A program made the translations under genes and the position numbers. Below the pieces are notes generated by a model. That model did not search any database. It was not told where the DNA came from and was given only the letters and a program-made list of their open reading frames with translations. This document shows, in pieces, positions 34,361 to 42,977 of a stretch of DNA of 64,000 nt; within the stretch, counting starts at the first letter, position 1; every line of letters begins with the position of its first letter. The stretch spans positions 62,001-126,000 of the forward strand of contig NZ_LDWR01000042.1 of NCBI RefSeq assembly GCF_001039005.1, written 5' to 3'. This stretch comes from Burkholderia cepacia. Lineage in GTDB: Bacteria > Pseudomonadota > Gammaproteobacteria > Burkholderiales > Burkholderiaceae.

Positions 34361-36652
34361 TTACGTGGCCAGCGCCGCGATCTCGCTATCGCTCAACGCG
34401 CGCGAGTACACGCGAAAATCCTGGATGCGGCCGTTGAACGACGGATGCACCGCATCGCGGCCAAGCAGGCTCAATCCATCGCCGACCTGGCACGGCGACA
34501 GCAGGATCTGATCGCTGCTTCCAGCAGCCTGGCCGTCGATATACAGCTTCGCGGTATTGTCCTGCAGCGTGACCGCCACGTGCGTCCAGCGGCCCGTGGG
34601 CAATGCCATGCCTGCCTCGACGAATTGCTCGTCGTTGTAGCTGGCACCGGCGATCCCGAAACGCAGATGCCCGCCGCCCGCTTGCGGGGCGAGCCGCATA
34701 TAGGCGATGTTGTCGGTCCCGATGAAGAACAGGCAGCTGTCCCAATGGAGCGAATTCGCATACACCCACATTCCGGCGGTGAAATCGCTCAGTTGACCGA
34801 ACAACCCGGCCGGAAGCTGCATATACGCTTGCTGACCGTCGAATGCGACGGCATTGCCCGAAAGCCGTCCCGCTCCCCACGCCGCACCTTGCCCGAGCGT
34901 GCCGGCGACCCGCTTGCGCGTACCGTCGCCCGCGAAACTCCAGCCGACGGCCGTGGCGCCGCTCCCGTCGTCCAGCCCCATCGACAGCTGCATCTCGCCA
35001 GGAACCGCGACCCGTAACGACGCCGAGGCCACGGTGCCCTGACTGGCCGCGCCAATGGCTTCAACCCGGTAGAACCAGACGCCGCTCGGTGGCGTATCGG
35101 TAAAGGTCAGCACATCGCCGGCCGCCACGACGCCGAGATCCGAGAACGAACCGTCCGCGACGGTGCTGCGCTTGACCCGATACGACGCGGCACCTACGCT
35201 GCCCCACCACGACAGGACGACGCGCCCGCCCGTACTGGCCGCGGACAGCCCGCCTGGCGCCTTCATCGGCCCCGCATAGGGCGGCAGCCGATGCGTGAGC
35301 GTCCCGAACACCATGTCGTCGCTATTGTCGGACCAGTAGTTCTGCTCGGTCTTCGCGACGATCTTCGTGACGTTCGGCGCATCGATGCCCATGCGATTCA
35401 CGTAGTGGTTGTAGAGCGGCTCCCAGCAGCCGCGCAGGTTTTGATACGACTGATTGTTGGCCGCGGTAAAAACGCCCTGCGAGCTCCATTGACGCGCAAA
35501 CGGCATCACGTAAGGCTTGCCGGCGGCATCGAGCAGGTTGGACTTCGCGACGTATTCCGCACCGGCCAGGAACCGGTTGTTATCGAAGCCGTAAAGGTCT
35601 TCGCCCTGTTTCCACGCCATCTCGCACAACGCCCCGCACAGCGACATGCCCAGCGTCGCATGCCCCTGATCGCGCCCGCTCTCCTGCCATTGGCCGAAGT
35701 AGCCCGGATGCATGAAGTACACGCTGTGCGCCGCCGCGCCATTGCCGAAGGCCGCGCGAAAGTCGCCGAGGTTGTTCGCCTTGTAGTAGTCGATCGCCTG
35801 CTGATAGAGATCGGCCCGATCGCAGAACACGCCGATGGCGAACGTGCCGCACAGCGCGGCCAGATCCCAGTTCGCAAACGAGCCGAAGTGCAGGCCCTTG
35901 GTGCTGGTGTCGGTCAGCCAGCCTGACGCGAGGCTCGCGAAGACCGTCAGCAGCATGTTCTGGAAGCGGGCGATGGCGTCCGGCGCCCATTTGGAATACG
36001 TCCGCATGAGCTCGCCAACGTTTGCCCACTGGTGCCCCTGAATGCCCGCAATCAGCCAGCCGGTCCAGTCTTCCGGCGCACTGGAACCGTCCGGCCGGGA
36101 CCATACCCGCTTCAACTCGGCCGACCACGCATCGAGCGTCGCCACCGCGAGATCCGCATAACGATCGTCTTGCGAGATCTTCCAGCGCAGCGCACAGCAA
36201 TACGCGCGCTGGATGTCCCGGTACATTGCATAGACGCTGCGGTCGGAGCGATACACGGCGCTGCGCGCGCTCGGCTTGCCGTTGAGATCGGTCGCGGCGC
36301 TTGCGCACAGCGTCGCCCACCAGTTCGTCCACGGCTGCTCGCCTGCCTGGATGCAGTCGCGAATCCGCTTGAAGTCCGCTTCGGTGAGCAGCAGCCCGGG
36401 GTGGCTGAAGCCAACCGACGTCGCAGTGGCTGCCGCGCCGGATGCCGGCAGCACCGCGGCGGCCGGCACGACACTGCCCTGCATCGCCGCTACGCTCGCG
36501 ACCGCGACACCACCGTTACCGCCGTCTCCCCCGCCGCATGCGGGCAACAACGTGACGGCCCCCAGCCCGGCCACGAATCGCCGTCTTGAACGGCTGTCGA
36601 CCTCCGCGCCCGTATCGAATATCGATTCGACCGCGCTGCTTCCTGCTTCCAT
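34361..36652 (-). CDS. Alginate-lyase-like polysaccharide lyase with FN3 and LamG domains, Tat lipoprotein
   Basis: Multidomain exported protein of 763 residues. A Tat signal (SRRRFVAGLG) ends in a lipobox LLPAC with C39. An alpha/alpha-barrel alginate-lyase-like domain (about 85-430) has HPGLLLTEADFKRIRD, FANWDLAALCGTFAIG and HATLGMSLCGALCEMAW. A fibronectin type III domain follows (about 455-545), then a LamG/concanavalin-type carbohydrate-binding domain (about 550-760) with TGRWTHVAVTLQDNTAKLYI and GRIQDFRVYSRALSDSEIAAL. The substrate may be an acidic plant or bacterial polysaccharide. It is upstream of, and probably co-transcribed with, the GH74 gene, and both have the same unusual export signal. 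Confidence 0.82.
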   Translation of the reverse strand: MEAGSSAVESIFDTGAEVDSRSRRRFVAGLGAVTLLPACGGGDGGNGGVAVASVAAMQGSVVPAAAVLPASGAAATATSVGFSHPGLLLTEADFKRIRDCIQAGEQPWTNWWATLCASAATDLNGKPSARSAVYRSDRSVYAMYRDIQRAYCCALRWKISQDDRYADLAVATLDAWSAELKRVWSRPDGSSAPEDWTGWLIAGIQGHQWANVGELMRTYSKWAPDAIARFQNMLLTVFASLASGWLTDTSTKGLHFGSFANWDLAALCGTFAIGVFCDRADLYQQAIDYYKANNLGDFRAAFGNGAAAHSVYFMHPGYFGQWQESGRDQGHATLGMSLCGALCEMAWKQGEDLYGFDNNRFLAGAEYVAKSNLLDAAGKPYVMPFARQWSSQGVFTAANNQSYQNLRGCWEPLYNHYVNRMGIDAPNVTKIVAKTEQNYWSDNSDDMVFGTLTHRLPPYAGPMKAPGGLSAASTGGRVVLSWWGSVGAASYRVKRSTVADGSFSDLGVVAAGDVLTFTDTPPSGVWFYRVEAIGAASQGTVASASLRVAVPGEMQLSMGLDDGSGATAVGWSFAGDGTRKRVAGTLGQGAAWGAGRLSGNAVAFDGQQAYMQLPAGLFGQLSDFTAGMWVYANSLHWDSCLFFIGTDNIAYMRLAPQAGGGHLRFGIAGASYNDEQFVEAGMALPTGRWTHVAVTLQDNTAKLYIDGQAAGSSDQILLSPCQVGDGLSLLGRDAVHPSFNGRIQDFRVYSRALSDSEIAALAT

Positions 36653-37166
36653 GTTTCCCGACCTCGTAATCGTTGACTTTAGTATGTGTTGGACCACGGC
36701 GACACCGGCCGGTAGGCACGGCGGCACCGCGAATCACGGAGGCTCGCAAGCGCCCGTGACATGCAGATGACTTGCACGCCAAATCGGATTCGCACGGCGA
36801 AAAATCCGCCGGCGAATTATCCGTATACCTGAGTAACTTTCCAGTACAAAAATATTCTGGCGTGGACTCGACCGGTCGGTCGACGTGCCAACCCACCCGA
36901 ACGCATCGGTTCGACATCGCATGCTTTGTCTCGATGCATGCGTGCAATGCATGCGTTCCCCCGGCGGTTGTCCACCGAAGCCCGCTTTTCCTGAAAATTC
37001 CGCAACGCGTTCGTCGATCGCGCGCACCGATCCATGCCGACGCACGGAGCAGTCGAGCAACGGAGAATCGTCCGAAGAAAGGAAAGGAAAAAGTTCGCGC
37101 GGGATGCGCGAAATGGCGCCGGCAATGGCGCGTACGAACCGGCGCGCGGAAAGCGCCCCTCGCGCG
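36653..37166. promoter_or_regulatory. Intergenic region with candidate promoter of the polysaccharidase pair
   Basis: No convincing gene lies in these 514 bases. A minus-strand TTGTAC (36849-36844), 16-base spacer and TATACG (36827-36822) could drive the lyase and GH74 genes, leaving a leader of about 160 bases. A direct repeat ATGCATGCGT occurs at 36934-36943 and 36947-36956, a possible regulator site upstream of it. The region is less GC-rich than its surroundings. Confidence 0.33.
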
Positions 37167-37496
37167 TCAGCGCGCGCCGACGCGGGCGCCCTCGTTCATC
37201 GCGTCGCCGTATCGCTCCGCCCGCTCGACGATACGCGCCAGCCGAATGATGTCGGTCAGCGCGAAATCGCTCGCGTCGGGCCGCGGACGATCGTGCTCGT
37301 CCGCGAGACGCAATGCGAACGCGAGGGCTTCCGAGCGCTCGCGCAACAGCGTGCGCAGCGCATCCGCGATGATCCGGCGATCGCGCGGATTATCCAGCCC
37401 GAGCGCGAGCCCGGGATCGTGCTCGACGTCCGGTTTCGCGAGCGGCGCGACCGCCAGCGTGGAGATACCGGGCATGGGCACCGTGTTCCGCTTCAT
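37167..37496 (-). CDS. Small uncharacterised protein at the end of the xylose operon
   Basis: Not recognised. A 109-residue soluble protein without signal peptide or membrane segment. It begins with a conserved-looking loop (MPGISTLAVAPLAKPD), then two charged helical stretches (DRRIIADALRTLLRERSEAL and IIRLARIVERAERYGDAMNE). It follows xylH after 37 bases on the same strand, so it is likely the last gene of the xyl operon. An accessory or regulatory role is only a guess. Confidence 0.6.
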   Translation of the reverse strand: MKRNTVPMPGISTLAVAPLAKPDVEHDPGLALGLDNPRDRRIIADALRTLLRERSEALAFALRLADEHDRPRPDASDFALTDIIRLARIVERAERYGDAMNEGARVGAR

Positions 37497-37533
37497 GTCT
37501 GCCTCTCTCGTTGACTGACAACCGAACGCCGCG

Positions 37534-38745
37534 TCAGCGCCGGTTCGAGCGCGACACCACGTCGATCCACACCGCCAGCACCAGCACCGCGCCCTTGACG
37601 ATCATCTGCCAGTACGCGTCGACGTCCAGCATCGACATGCCGTTGTCGAGGCTCGCCATCACGAGCGCGCCGATCAGCGCGCCATAGACGGTGCCCGACC
37701 CGCCGCGCATCGACGTGCCGCCGATGAAGCACGCGGCGATCGCGTCGAGTTCGCCCATCGTGCCCGCCGAAGGCGAGCCGGCCGCGAGCCGCGCGGTGTT
37801 CACGATGCCGGCGAACGCGCACATCAGCCCCATCAGCGCGAAGATCGCGAGCTTCACGCGATCGGTATCGACGCCCGACAGCCGCGTCGCCTCGAGATTC
37901 GAGCCGACCGCATAGATGCGCCGGCCGAACACGGTCTGCGTCGCGATCCACGAGAAGACGCCGAGCAGCGCGAGCAGCAGCAGCACCGGCACCGGAATGC
38001 CGCCGTAGCGATCCAGCGTCGCGACGAACGCGAACAGCACCGCGCCCGCGCCCGCGATCTTCACCGCGTCCTGCCACACCGGCGCGACCGCGAGCCGGTA
38101 GCGGCGCCGCGTGCCGCGCTGTCGCACGACCAGCAGCACGACGAGCGCGAACAACAGCAGTGCGAGACCGTCCCCCGCCATGCGCGGCAGATAACCCTGC
38201 CCGAGGAACACGAAGCCGTCCGACACGGGCGCGATCGTCGAGCCGCCCGTCACGCCGAGCAGGATCCCGCGAAACGCGAGCATCCCGCCCAGCCCGACGA
38301 TGAACGACGGCACGCGCCGGTAGGTCGACCACCAGCCGTTGAAGAGCCCGACCACCACGCCAAGCGCGAGCACGGCCGGCACCGTCGCGGCGAGCGGCCA
38401 GTGGCGGTTCACGTCGAGAATCGCCGCGACGCCGCCGAGCAGCCCGAGCAGCGACCCGACCGACAGGTCGATCTCGCCCGCGATGATCACGAACACCATC
38501 CCGCACGCGAGCATGCCGGTGATCGACATCTGCCGCAGCAGGTTCGACACGTTGCGCGGCGTGACGAACGCGCCGTCGGTCAGCACCGAGAAGAACGCCC
38601 AGATCGCCACGACCGCGAACAGCAGCGCGAGCACCTTGTAGCGCACGAAAATCTGGCGAAGCGGACGGCCAGTTGGACGACCGCTCGGACGGCGCTTGTC
38701 GGCGTCCGGCGTCGCGGCGGTAGAGGAAGAAAGTTCGGAATTCAT
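37534..38745 (-). CDS. xylH: Xylose ABC transporter permease
   Basis: CUT2 inner-membrane permease of 403 residues, the channel of the high-affinity D-xylose importer. Hydrophobic helices run through its length with the signature GEIDLSVGSLLGLLGGV, then VGSNLEATRLSGVDTDRVKL and IGGTSMRGGSGTVYGALIGA. Its length above 390 with a long middle insert matches XylH rather than RbsC. Its ATG overlaps the xylG stop (ATGA), so both are translationally coupled. Confidence 0.93.
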   Translation of the reverse strand: MNSELSSSTAATPDADKRRPSGRPTGRPLRQIFVRYKVLALLFAVVAIWAFFSVLTDGAFVTPRNVSNLLRQMSITGMLACGMVFVIIAGEIDLSVGSLLGLLGGVAAILDVNRHWPLAATVPAVLALGVVVGLFNGWWSTYRRVPSFIVGLGGMLAFRGILLGVTGGSTIAPVSDGFVFLGQGYLPRMAGDGLALLLFALVVLLVVRQRGTRRRYRLAVAPVWQDAVKIAGAGAVLFAFVATLDRYGGIPVPVLLLLALLGVFSWIATQTVFGRRIYAVGSNLEATRLSGVDTDRVKLAIFALMGLMCAFAGIVNTARLAAGSPSAGTMGELDAIAACFIGGTSMRGGSGTVYGALIGALVMASLDNGMSMLDVDAYWQMIVKGAVLVLAVWIDVVSRSNRR

Positions 38746-40301
38746 GTCGCACTCGCTGCGGTGGGTTCGGTCGGCAGCCGGCCGGGTTTCAGCGCGGCGC
38801 CAAGAATCTGTTCCTGCGTCAGACCGTCGTTGACGAAATCGCCGCGCAGCTCGCCCTCGCCGATCACCAATACGCGATCGGCAAGCCCGAGCACCTCGGG
38901 CATTTCCGACGACACGACGATCAGCGCGACGCCGCGCTTCGCGAGCGCGAACACGAGCCGGTAGATCTCGGCCTTCGCGCCCACGTCGACGCCGCGCGTC
39001 GGCTCGTCGAGAATCAGCACCTGCGGCTCGGCCAGCAGCATCTTGGCGAGTACCGCCTTCTGCTGGTTGCCGCCGGACAGGCTCGAGATCGGCAGGAACG
39101 GGTGCGCGGCGCGCACCGACAGCCGCTGCATCTCGGTGCGGATCGCGTCCAGCTCGGCGGCCGCGTCGATCCGCCCGCGCGCCGCGAAGCGCCGCAGCAC
39201 CGCCAGCGTGATGTTGTGGCCGACGCCGAGCTGCGGCACGATGCCGTGGCGCTTGCGATCCTCGGGCACCATCGCGATGCCCGCGCGGATCGCGTCGGCA
39301 GGCGAGCGGATCGTGAGCGGCCGGCCGTTCATCAGCACGGTCGCCGTGCACGCGCCCGGATACGCGCCGAAGATCGCCTGCATCAGCTCGGTGCGGCCCG
39401 CGCCGACGAGCCCGGCGACGCCGAGGATTTCGCCGCGCCGCACGCTGAACGACACGTCGTCGACTCGCTTGCGGCGCGGGTTCGTCATGTCGCGGCAGGT
39501 CACATTGCGCGCTTCCAGCACGACGTCGCCGACCTCGTGCGGCTCGCGCGGATACAGGTCGCGGATCTCGCGGCCGACCATCATCGCGATGATCCGGTCG
39601 GTCGTCAGCGCATGCATCGGTTCGGTCGCGACATGGCGGCCGTCGCGGATCACGGTCACGGTGTCGCACACGGCCTCGACCTCGTCGAGCTTGTGCGAGA
39701 TGTACACGCACGCAACACCTCGACGCTTCAGGTCGCGCACGATGTCAAGCAGGATCCGCGTTTCCGCGGCGCTCAGCGACGACGACGGCTCGTCGAGGAT
39801 CAGCAGCTTCGCGCGCTTGTTCAGCGCCTTCGCGATCTCGATCAGCTGCTGGTGCCCGCCGCCGTAGTTCATCACCGGCTGCGCGACGTTGATCGAGTCG
39901 ATCCGCAACTCGTGCAGCAATTCCTCGGCACGCTGGATCATCGCCGCGTAGTGCATGCGCCCGCCCGGCAGCGTGATCTCGTTGCCGAGGAAGATGTTCT
40001 CGGCGACCGACAGTTCGGGCACGAGCATCAATTCCTGGTGGATGATCACGATGCCCGCGCGCTCGGTGTCGCGCACGCCGGACGCGACGAGCGGCGCGCC
40101 TTCCCAGCGGATCTCGCCGTCCCACGTACCGTGCGGATAGACGCCCGACAGCACCTTCATCAGCGTCGATTTACCCGCGCCGTTCTCGCCGCACAGCCCC
40201 ACGCACTCGCCCGGTCGCACCATCAGGTCGATGCCGTCGAGCGCTTTCACGCCGTCGAAATCCTTGACGATGCCGCGCATCGTCAGCAAGGGTTCGGTCA
40301 T
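38742..40301 (-). CDS. xylG: Xylose ABC transporter ATP-binding protein
   Basis: Double ABC ATPase of 519 residues. The first domain has Walker A GENGAGKST and DEPSSSLSAAET; the XylG-typical insert SGVYPHGTWDGEI lies between them. The second domain has AGLVGAGRTELM, SLSGGNQQKAVLAKML and DEPTRGVDVGAK. It energises the XylFH importer. It is separated from xylF by a 60-base gap with a hairpin and overlaps xylH by 4 bases. Confidence 0.93.
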   Translation of the reverse strand: MTEPLLTMRGIVKDFDGVKALDGIDLMVRPGECVGLCGENGAGKSTLMKVLSGVYPHGTWDGEIRWEGAPLVASGVRDTERAGIVIIHQELMLVPELSVAENIFLGNEITLPGGRMHYAAMIQRAEELLHELRIDSINVAQPVMNYGGGHQQLIEIAKALNKRAKLLILDEPSSSLSAAETRILLDIVRDLKRRGVACVYISHKLDEVEAVCDTVTVIRDGRHVATEPMHALTTDRIIAMMVGREIRDLYPREPHEVGDVVLEARNVTCRDMTNPRRKRVDDVSFSVRRGEILGVAGLVGAGRTELMQAIFGAYPGACTATVLMNGRPLTIRSPADAIRAGIAMVPEDRKRHGIVPQLGVGHNITLAVLRRFAARGRIDAAAELDAIRTEMQRLSVRAAHPFLPISSLSGGNQQKAVLAKMLLAEPQVLILDEPTRGVDVGAKAEIYRLVFALAKRGVALIVVSSEMPEVLGLADRVLVIGEGELRGDFVNDGLTQEQILGAALKPGRLPTEPTAASAT

Positions 40302-40321
40302 TCGCTCATGCCTCGCAGTAT

Positions 40322-40354
40322 GCGCGCGGACGCACCGGTGGGTCGCCCGCGCGC
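40322..40354 (-). terminator. Hairpin in the xylF-xylG gap
   Basis: GCGCGCGG pairs with CCGCGCGC around a 17-base loop between xylF and xylG. Such structures often favour high expression of the binding-protein gene over the downstream ATPase and permease, through partial termination or mRNA protection. Confidence 0.42.
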
Positions 40355-40361
40355 CGCGCCG

Positions 40362-41390
40362 TTACTGGCTCGCCAGCTGCGCCTGGGTATAGAAGCCGTC
40401 CTTCACGACGATGTCGACGTTGCGCTTGGTCAGGAGCGTCGGCTGCAGCAGCACCGTGTCGACCTTCTTCTTGCCGTTGTCGTATTGCGCGTTGAAGGCG
40501 GGCTTCGTGCCCTTCGCGAGATCCACCGCGAGCTTGGCCGCTTCGCTCGCGATCAGCTTCAGCGGCTTGTAGACGGTCATCGTCTGCGTGCCGGCGATCA
40601 CGCGTTTGACCGCCGCGAGGTCCGCATCCTGCCCGGACACCGGCACCTTGCCGGCCAGATGCTGCGCGGCGAGCGCCTGGATCGCGCCGCCCGCGGTGCC
40701 GTCGTTCGACGCGACGATCGCATCGATCTTGTTGTTGTTCGCGGTCAGCGCATCCTCGACGATCCGCAGCGCGGTCGACGCACTCCATTCAGGCACCCAC
40801 TGCTGGCCGACGAGCTTGATGTCGCCGCGATCGATCGCCGGCTTCAGCACCTTCAGCTGTCCTTCGCGCAGCATCTTCGCGTTGTTGTCGGTCGGCGCGC
40901 CGCCGAGCAGGAAATAGTTGCCCTTCGGCTTCGCGTCGTAGACGCCCTGCGCCTGCAGCTCGCCGACCTTCTCGTTGTCGAACGAGATATACGCATCGAC
41001 GTCGGCGTCGAGGATCAGCCGGTCGTACGACACGACCTTGATGCCCGCCTTGCGCGCTTCGGCGACGACGTTGCCGAGCGTCTTCGAATTGAACGGCACG
41101 ATCACGATCACATCCACGCCACGCGAGATCAGGTTCTCGATCTGCGAGATCTGCCGCTCCTCGCTCGCGTCCGCGGACTGCACGGACACTTTCGCGCCGA
41201 GCTTCGTGGCGGCGGCCACGAAGTAGTCGCGGTCGCGCGACCAGCGCTCGACCCGCAGGTCGTCGATGCAGAAGCCGATTTCCGGCTTGTCCTTGCTCGC
41301 ATGCGCGAGCGGCGCGCCCAGCGTGAGGGCCGCCAGCGTGGCGGCGCCTGCCAGCGCGTTCAATACGGTACGACGCTTCACTGACTTCAT
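40362..41390 (-). CDS. xylF: D-xylose-binding periplasmic protein
   Basis: Secreted binding protein of 342 residues. The signal peptide ends near AHA (about residue 30). The mature part starts KPEIGFCIDDLRVERWSRD, shortened here to IGFCIDDLRVERW, a XylF hallmark. Further landmarks are GVDVIVIVPFNSKTL, VVSYDRLILDADVDAYISFD with the DNEKVG pair, and VSGQDADLAAVKRVIAGTQT. It captures D-xylose for XylGH. It follows xylB after 92 bases. Confidence 0.94.
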   Translation of the reverse strand: MKSVKRRTVLNALAGAATLAALTLGAPLAHASKDKPEIGFCIDDLRVERWSRDRDYFVAAATKLGAKVSVQSADASEERQISQIENLISRGVDVIVIVPFNSKTLGNVVAEARKAGIKVVSYDRLILDADVDAYISFDNEKVGELQAQGVYDAKPKGNYFLLGGAPTDNNAKMLREGQLKVLKPAIDRGDIKLVGQQWVPEWSASTALRIVEDALTANNNKIDAIVASNDGTAGGAIQALAAQHLAGKVPVSGQDADLAAVKRVIAGTQTMTVYKPLKLIASEAAKLAVDLAKGTKPAFNAQYDNGKKKVDTVLLQPTLLTKRNVDIVVKDGFYTQAQLASQ

Positions 41391-41482
41391 GTCTCCGCTC
41401 CTCTATTTATTGGACTACTCCACGAACGCCGGGCCGCTGCCGAAGCAGGTCGCCCATCGTCTTGCCACCGCACGGCAAGGCT

Positions 41483-42973
41483 TCACGCGGTGTGACCCGC
41501 ACCTGCCGCAAACACCGGTTCGAGCGCGCGATACAGCGCGCGAAACATCGGCCGCCGCGCGTCGCGATACCACGCGTGGCGCGCCATGTCGGGTTCGCGC
41601 ACGGCCACCACGGGCGGCTGCGGGCACACCGCGTCGAGCGGTGCATCCGGTTCGAGCGCGAGGTGCGCGAGCCGCGCGGCGCCGAGCGCCGGGCCGACTT
41701 CGCCGCCCGCGCGCAAGGTCAGTGCGCGGCCGCTCAGGTCGGCGAGCATCTGCGTCCAGTACGCACTGCGCGAACCGCCGCCGATCACCGTGATGCCGTC
41801 GGGTGCGAGCCCGGCCGCATGCAGCGCGTCGATCCCGTCGAGCAGCGCGAAGCCGACGCCCTCGAGCGTCGCGTTCGCGAGATCCGCCCGCTGCGTGTCG
41901 GGCGTCAGCCCGTAGAACACGCCCTTTGCATTCACGTCGTTGTGCGGCGTGCGCTCGCCGCTCAGATAAGGCAGGAACCAGGGACGATCCGCGCGCGCGT
42001 TCGCCTCGGCGTCGGCGAGCAGCGCCGCGACGCCGTCGTAGCCGGCCAGTTGCGCGGTGAAATCGACGCAGCCGGCCGCATTCAGCATCACCGACATCAG
42101 GTGCCAGGTGCGCGGCAACGCGTGACAGAAGCTGTGGACCGCCGATTCCGGATTTGCGCGAAAACCGTCCGACACCGCGAAATAAACGCCCGACGTGCCG
42201 AGCGACAGCAGCGCATCGCCGGGCCGCACGATGCCGACGCCGACCGCACCGGCCGCGTTGTCGCCGCCGCCCGCGACGACGGGAATCTCGCGCAGCCCCA
42301 GCGCACGCGCGACCGCCGGCTGCAGCGTGCCGGTGATGCGGTTGCCCTCGAACACGGCGGGCACCTGCGCGCGCGACAGCCCGCACGCGGCGAGCAGCGT
42401 GTCGTCGTAGTCGCGCTTCGCGACATCGAGCCACAGCGTGCCGGCGGCATCCGACGGATCGGTCGCGAATACGCCGGTCAGCCGGTAGCGCAGATAGTCC
42501 TTCGGCAACAGCACGTGGGCGATGCGCGCGAACACATCCGGCTCGTGCCGGCGCACCCACAGCAGCTTCGGCGCGGTGAAACCCGGCATCGCGAGGTTGC
42601 CGGCGACGGCGCGCAGCGTGGGCGCCAGCCGCTCGAGCTCCGCGCACTCGGCATCCGCGCGACCGTCATTCCACAGGATCGCGGGGCGCAGCACGTCGCC
42701 GCGTGCATCGAGCAGCGTCGCGCCATGCATCTGCCCGGTCAGGCCGAGCGCGTCGATGTCGCGCGGATCGATGCCGGCCGCGCGCGCGTCGGCGACGAGC
42801 GCCGCCAGCGCGCCGCACGCCGCGTCCCACCAGTCGCGCGGCGCCTGTTCGGACCAGCGCGGCCGCGGCCGGCTCACCGCCAGCGGCCGGCTCGCGCTGG
42901 CGCGCACCGCCCCGTCGCGGTCGAGCAGCACGGCCTTCACGCCCGACGTGCCGAGATCGAGTCCGATATACAT
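41483..42973 (-). CDS. xylB: Xylulokinase
   Basis: FGGY-family sugar kinase of 496 residues that phosphorylates D-xylulose to xylulose 5-phosphate. The N-terminal MYIGLDLGTSGVKAVLLD and GLTGQMHGATLLD (with the catalytic Asp in LWNDGRAD further on), the GGGDNAAGAVGVG phosphate loop and C-terminal GGGSRSAYWTQMLAD match XylB. It starts four bases after the xylA stop. Product enters the pentose phosphate pathway. Confidence 0.95.
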   Translation of the reverse strand: MYIGLDLGTSGVKAVLLDRDGAVRASASRPLAVSRPRPRWSEQAPRDWWDAACGALAALVADARAAGIDPRDIDALGLTGQMHGATLLDARGDVLRPAILWNDGRADAECAELERLAPTLRAVAGNLAMPGFTAPKLLWVRRHEPDVFARIAHVLLPKDYLRYRLTGVFATDPSDAAGTLWLDVAKRDYDDTLLAACGLSRAQVPAVFEGNRITGTLQPAVARALGLREIPVVAGGGDNAAGAVGVGIVRPGDALLSLGTSGVYFAVSDGFRANPESAVHSFCHALPRTWHLMSVMLNAAGCVDFTAQLAGYDGVAALLADAEANARADRPWFLPYLSGERTPHNDVNAKGVFYGLTPDTQRADLANATLEGVGFALLDGIDALHAAGLAPDGITVIGGGSRSAYWTQMLADLSGRALTLRAGGEVGPALGAARLAHLALEPDAPLDAVCPQPPVVAVREPDMARHAWYRDARRPMFRALYRALEPVFAAGAGHTA

Positions 42974-42977
42974 AGTG

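Noticed and set aside
31447..34437. A 996-codon open frame on the plus strand
   Set aside because: Beyond the first 100 codons it is antisense to the GH74 gene and shows only arginine-rich shadow composition. The first part is treated as a TonB-receptor remnant.
36934..36956. Direct repeat ATGCATGCGT as an attachment site
   Set aside because: Only two copies three bases apart, no integrase nearby; it is noted only as a possible regulatory repeat.
39102..41384. A 760-codon plus-strand frame
   Set aside because: It is fully antisense to xylG and xylF, whose motifs are unambiguous.
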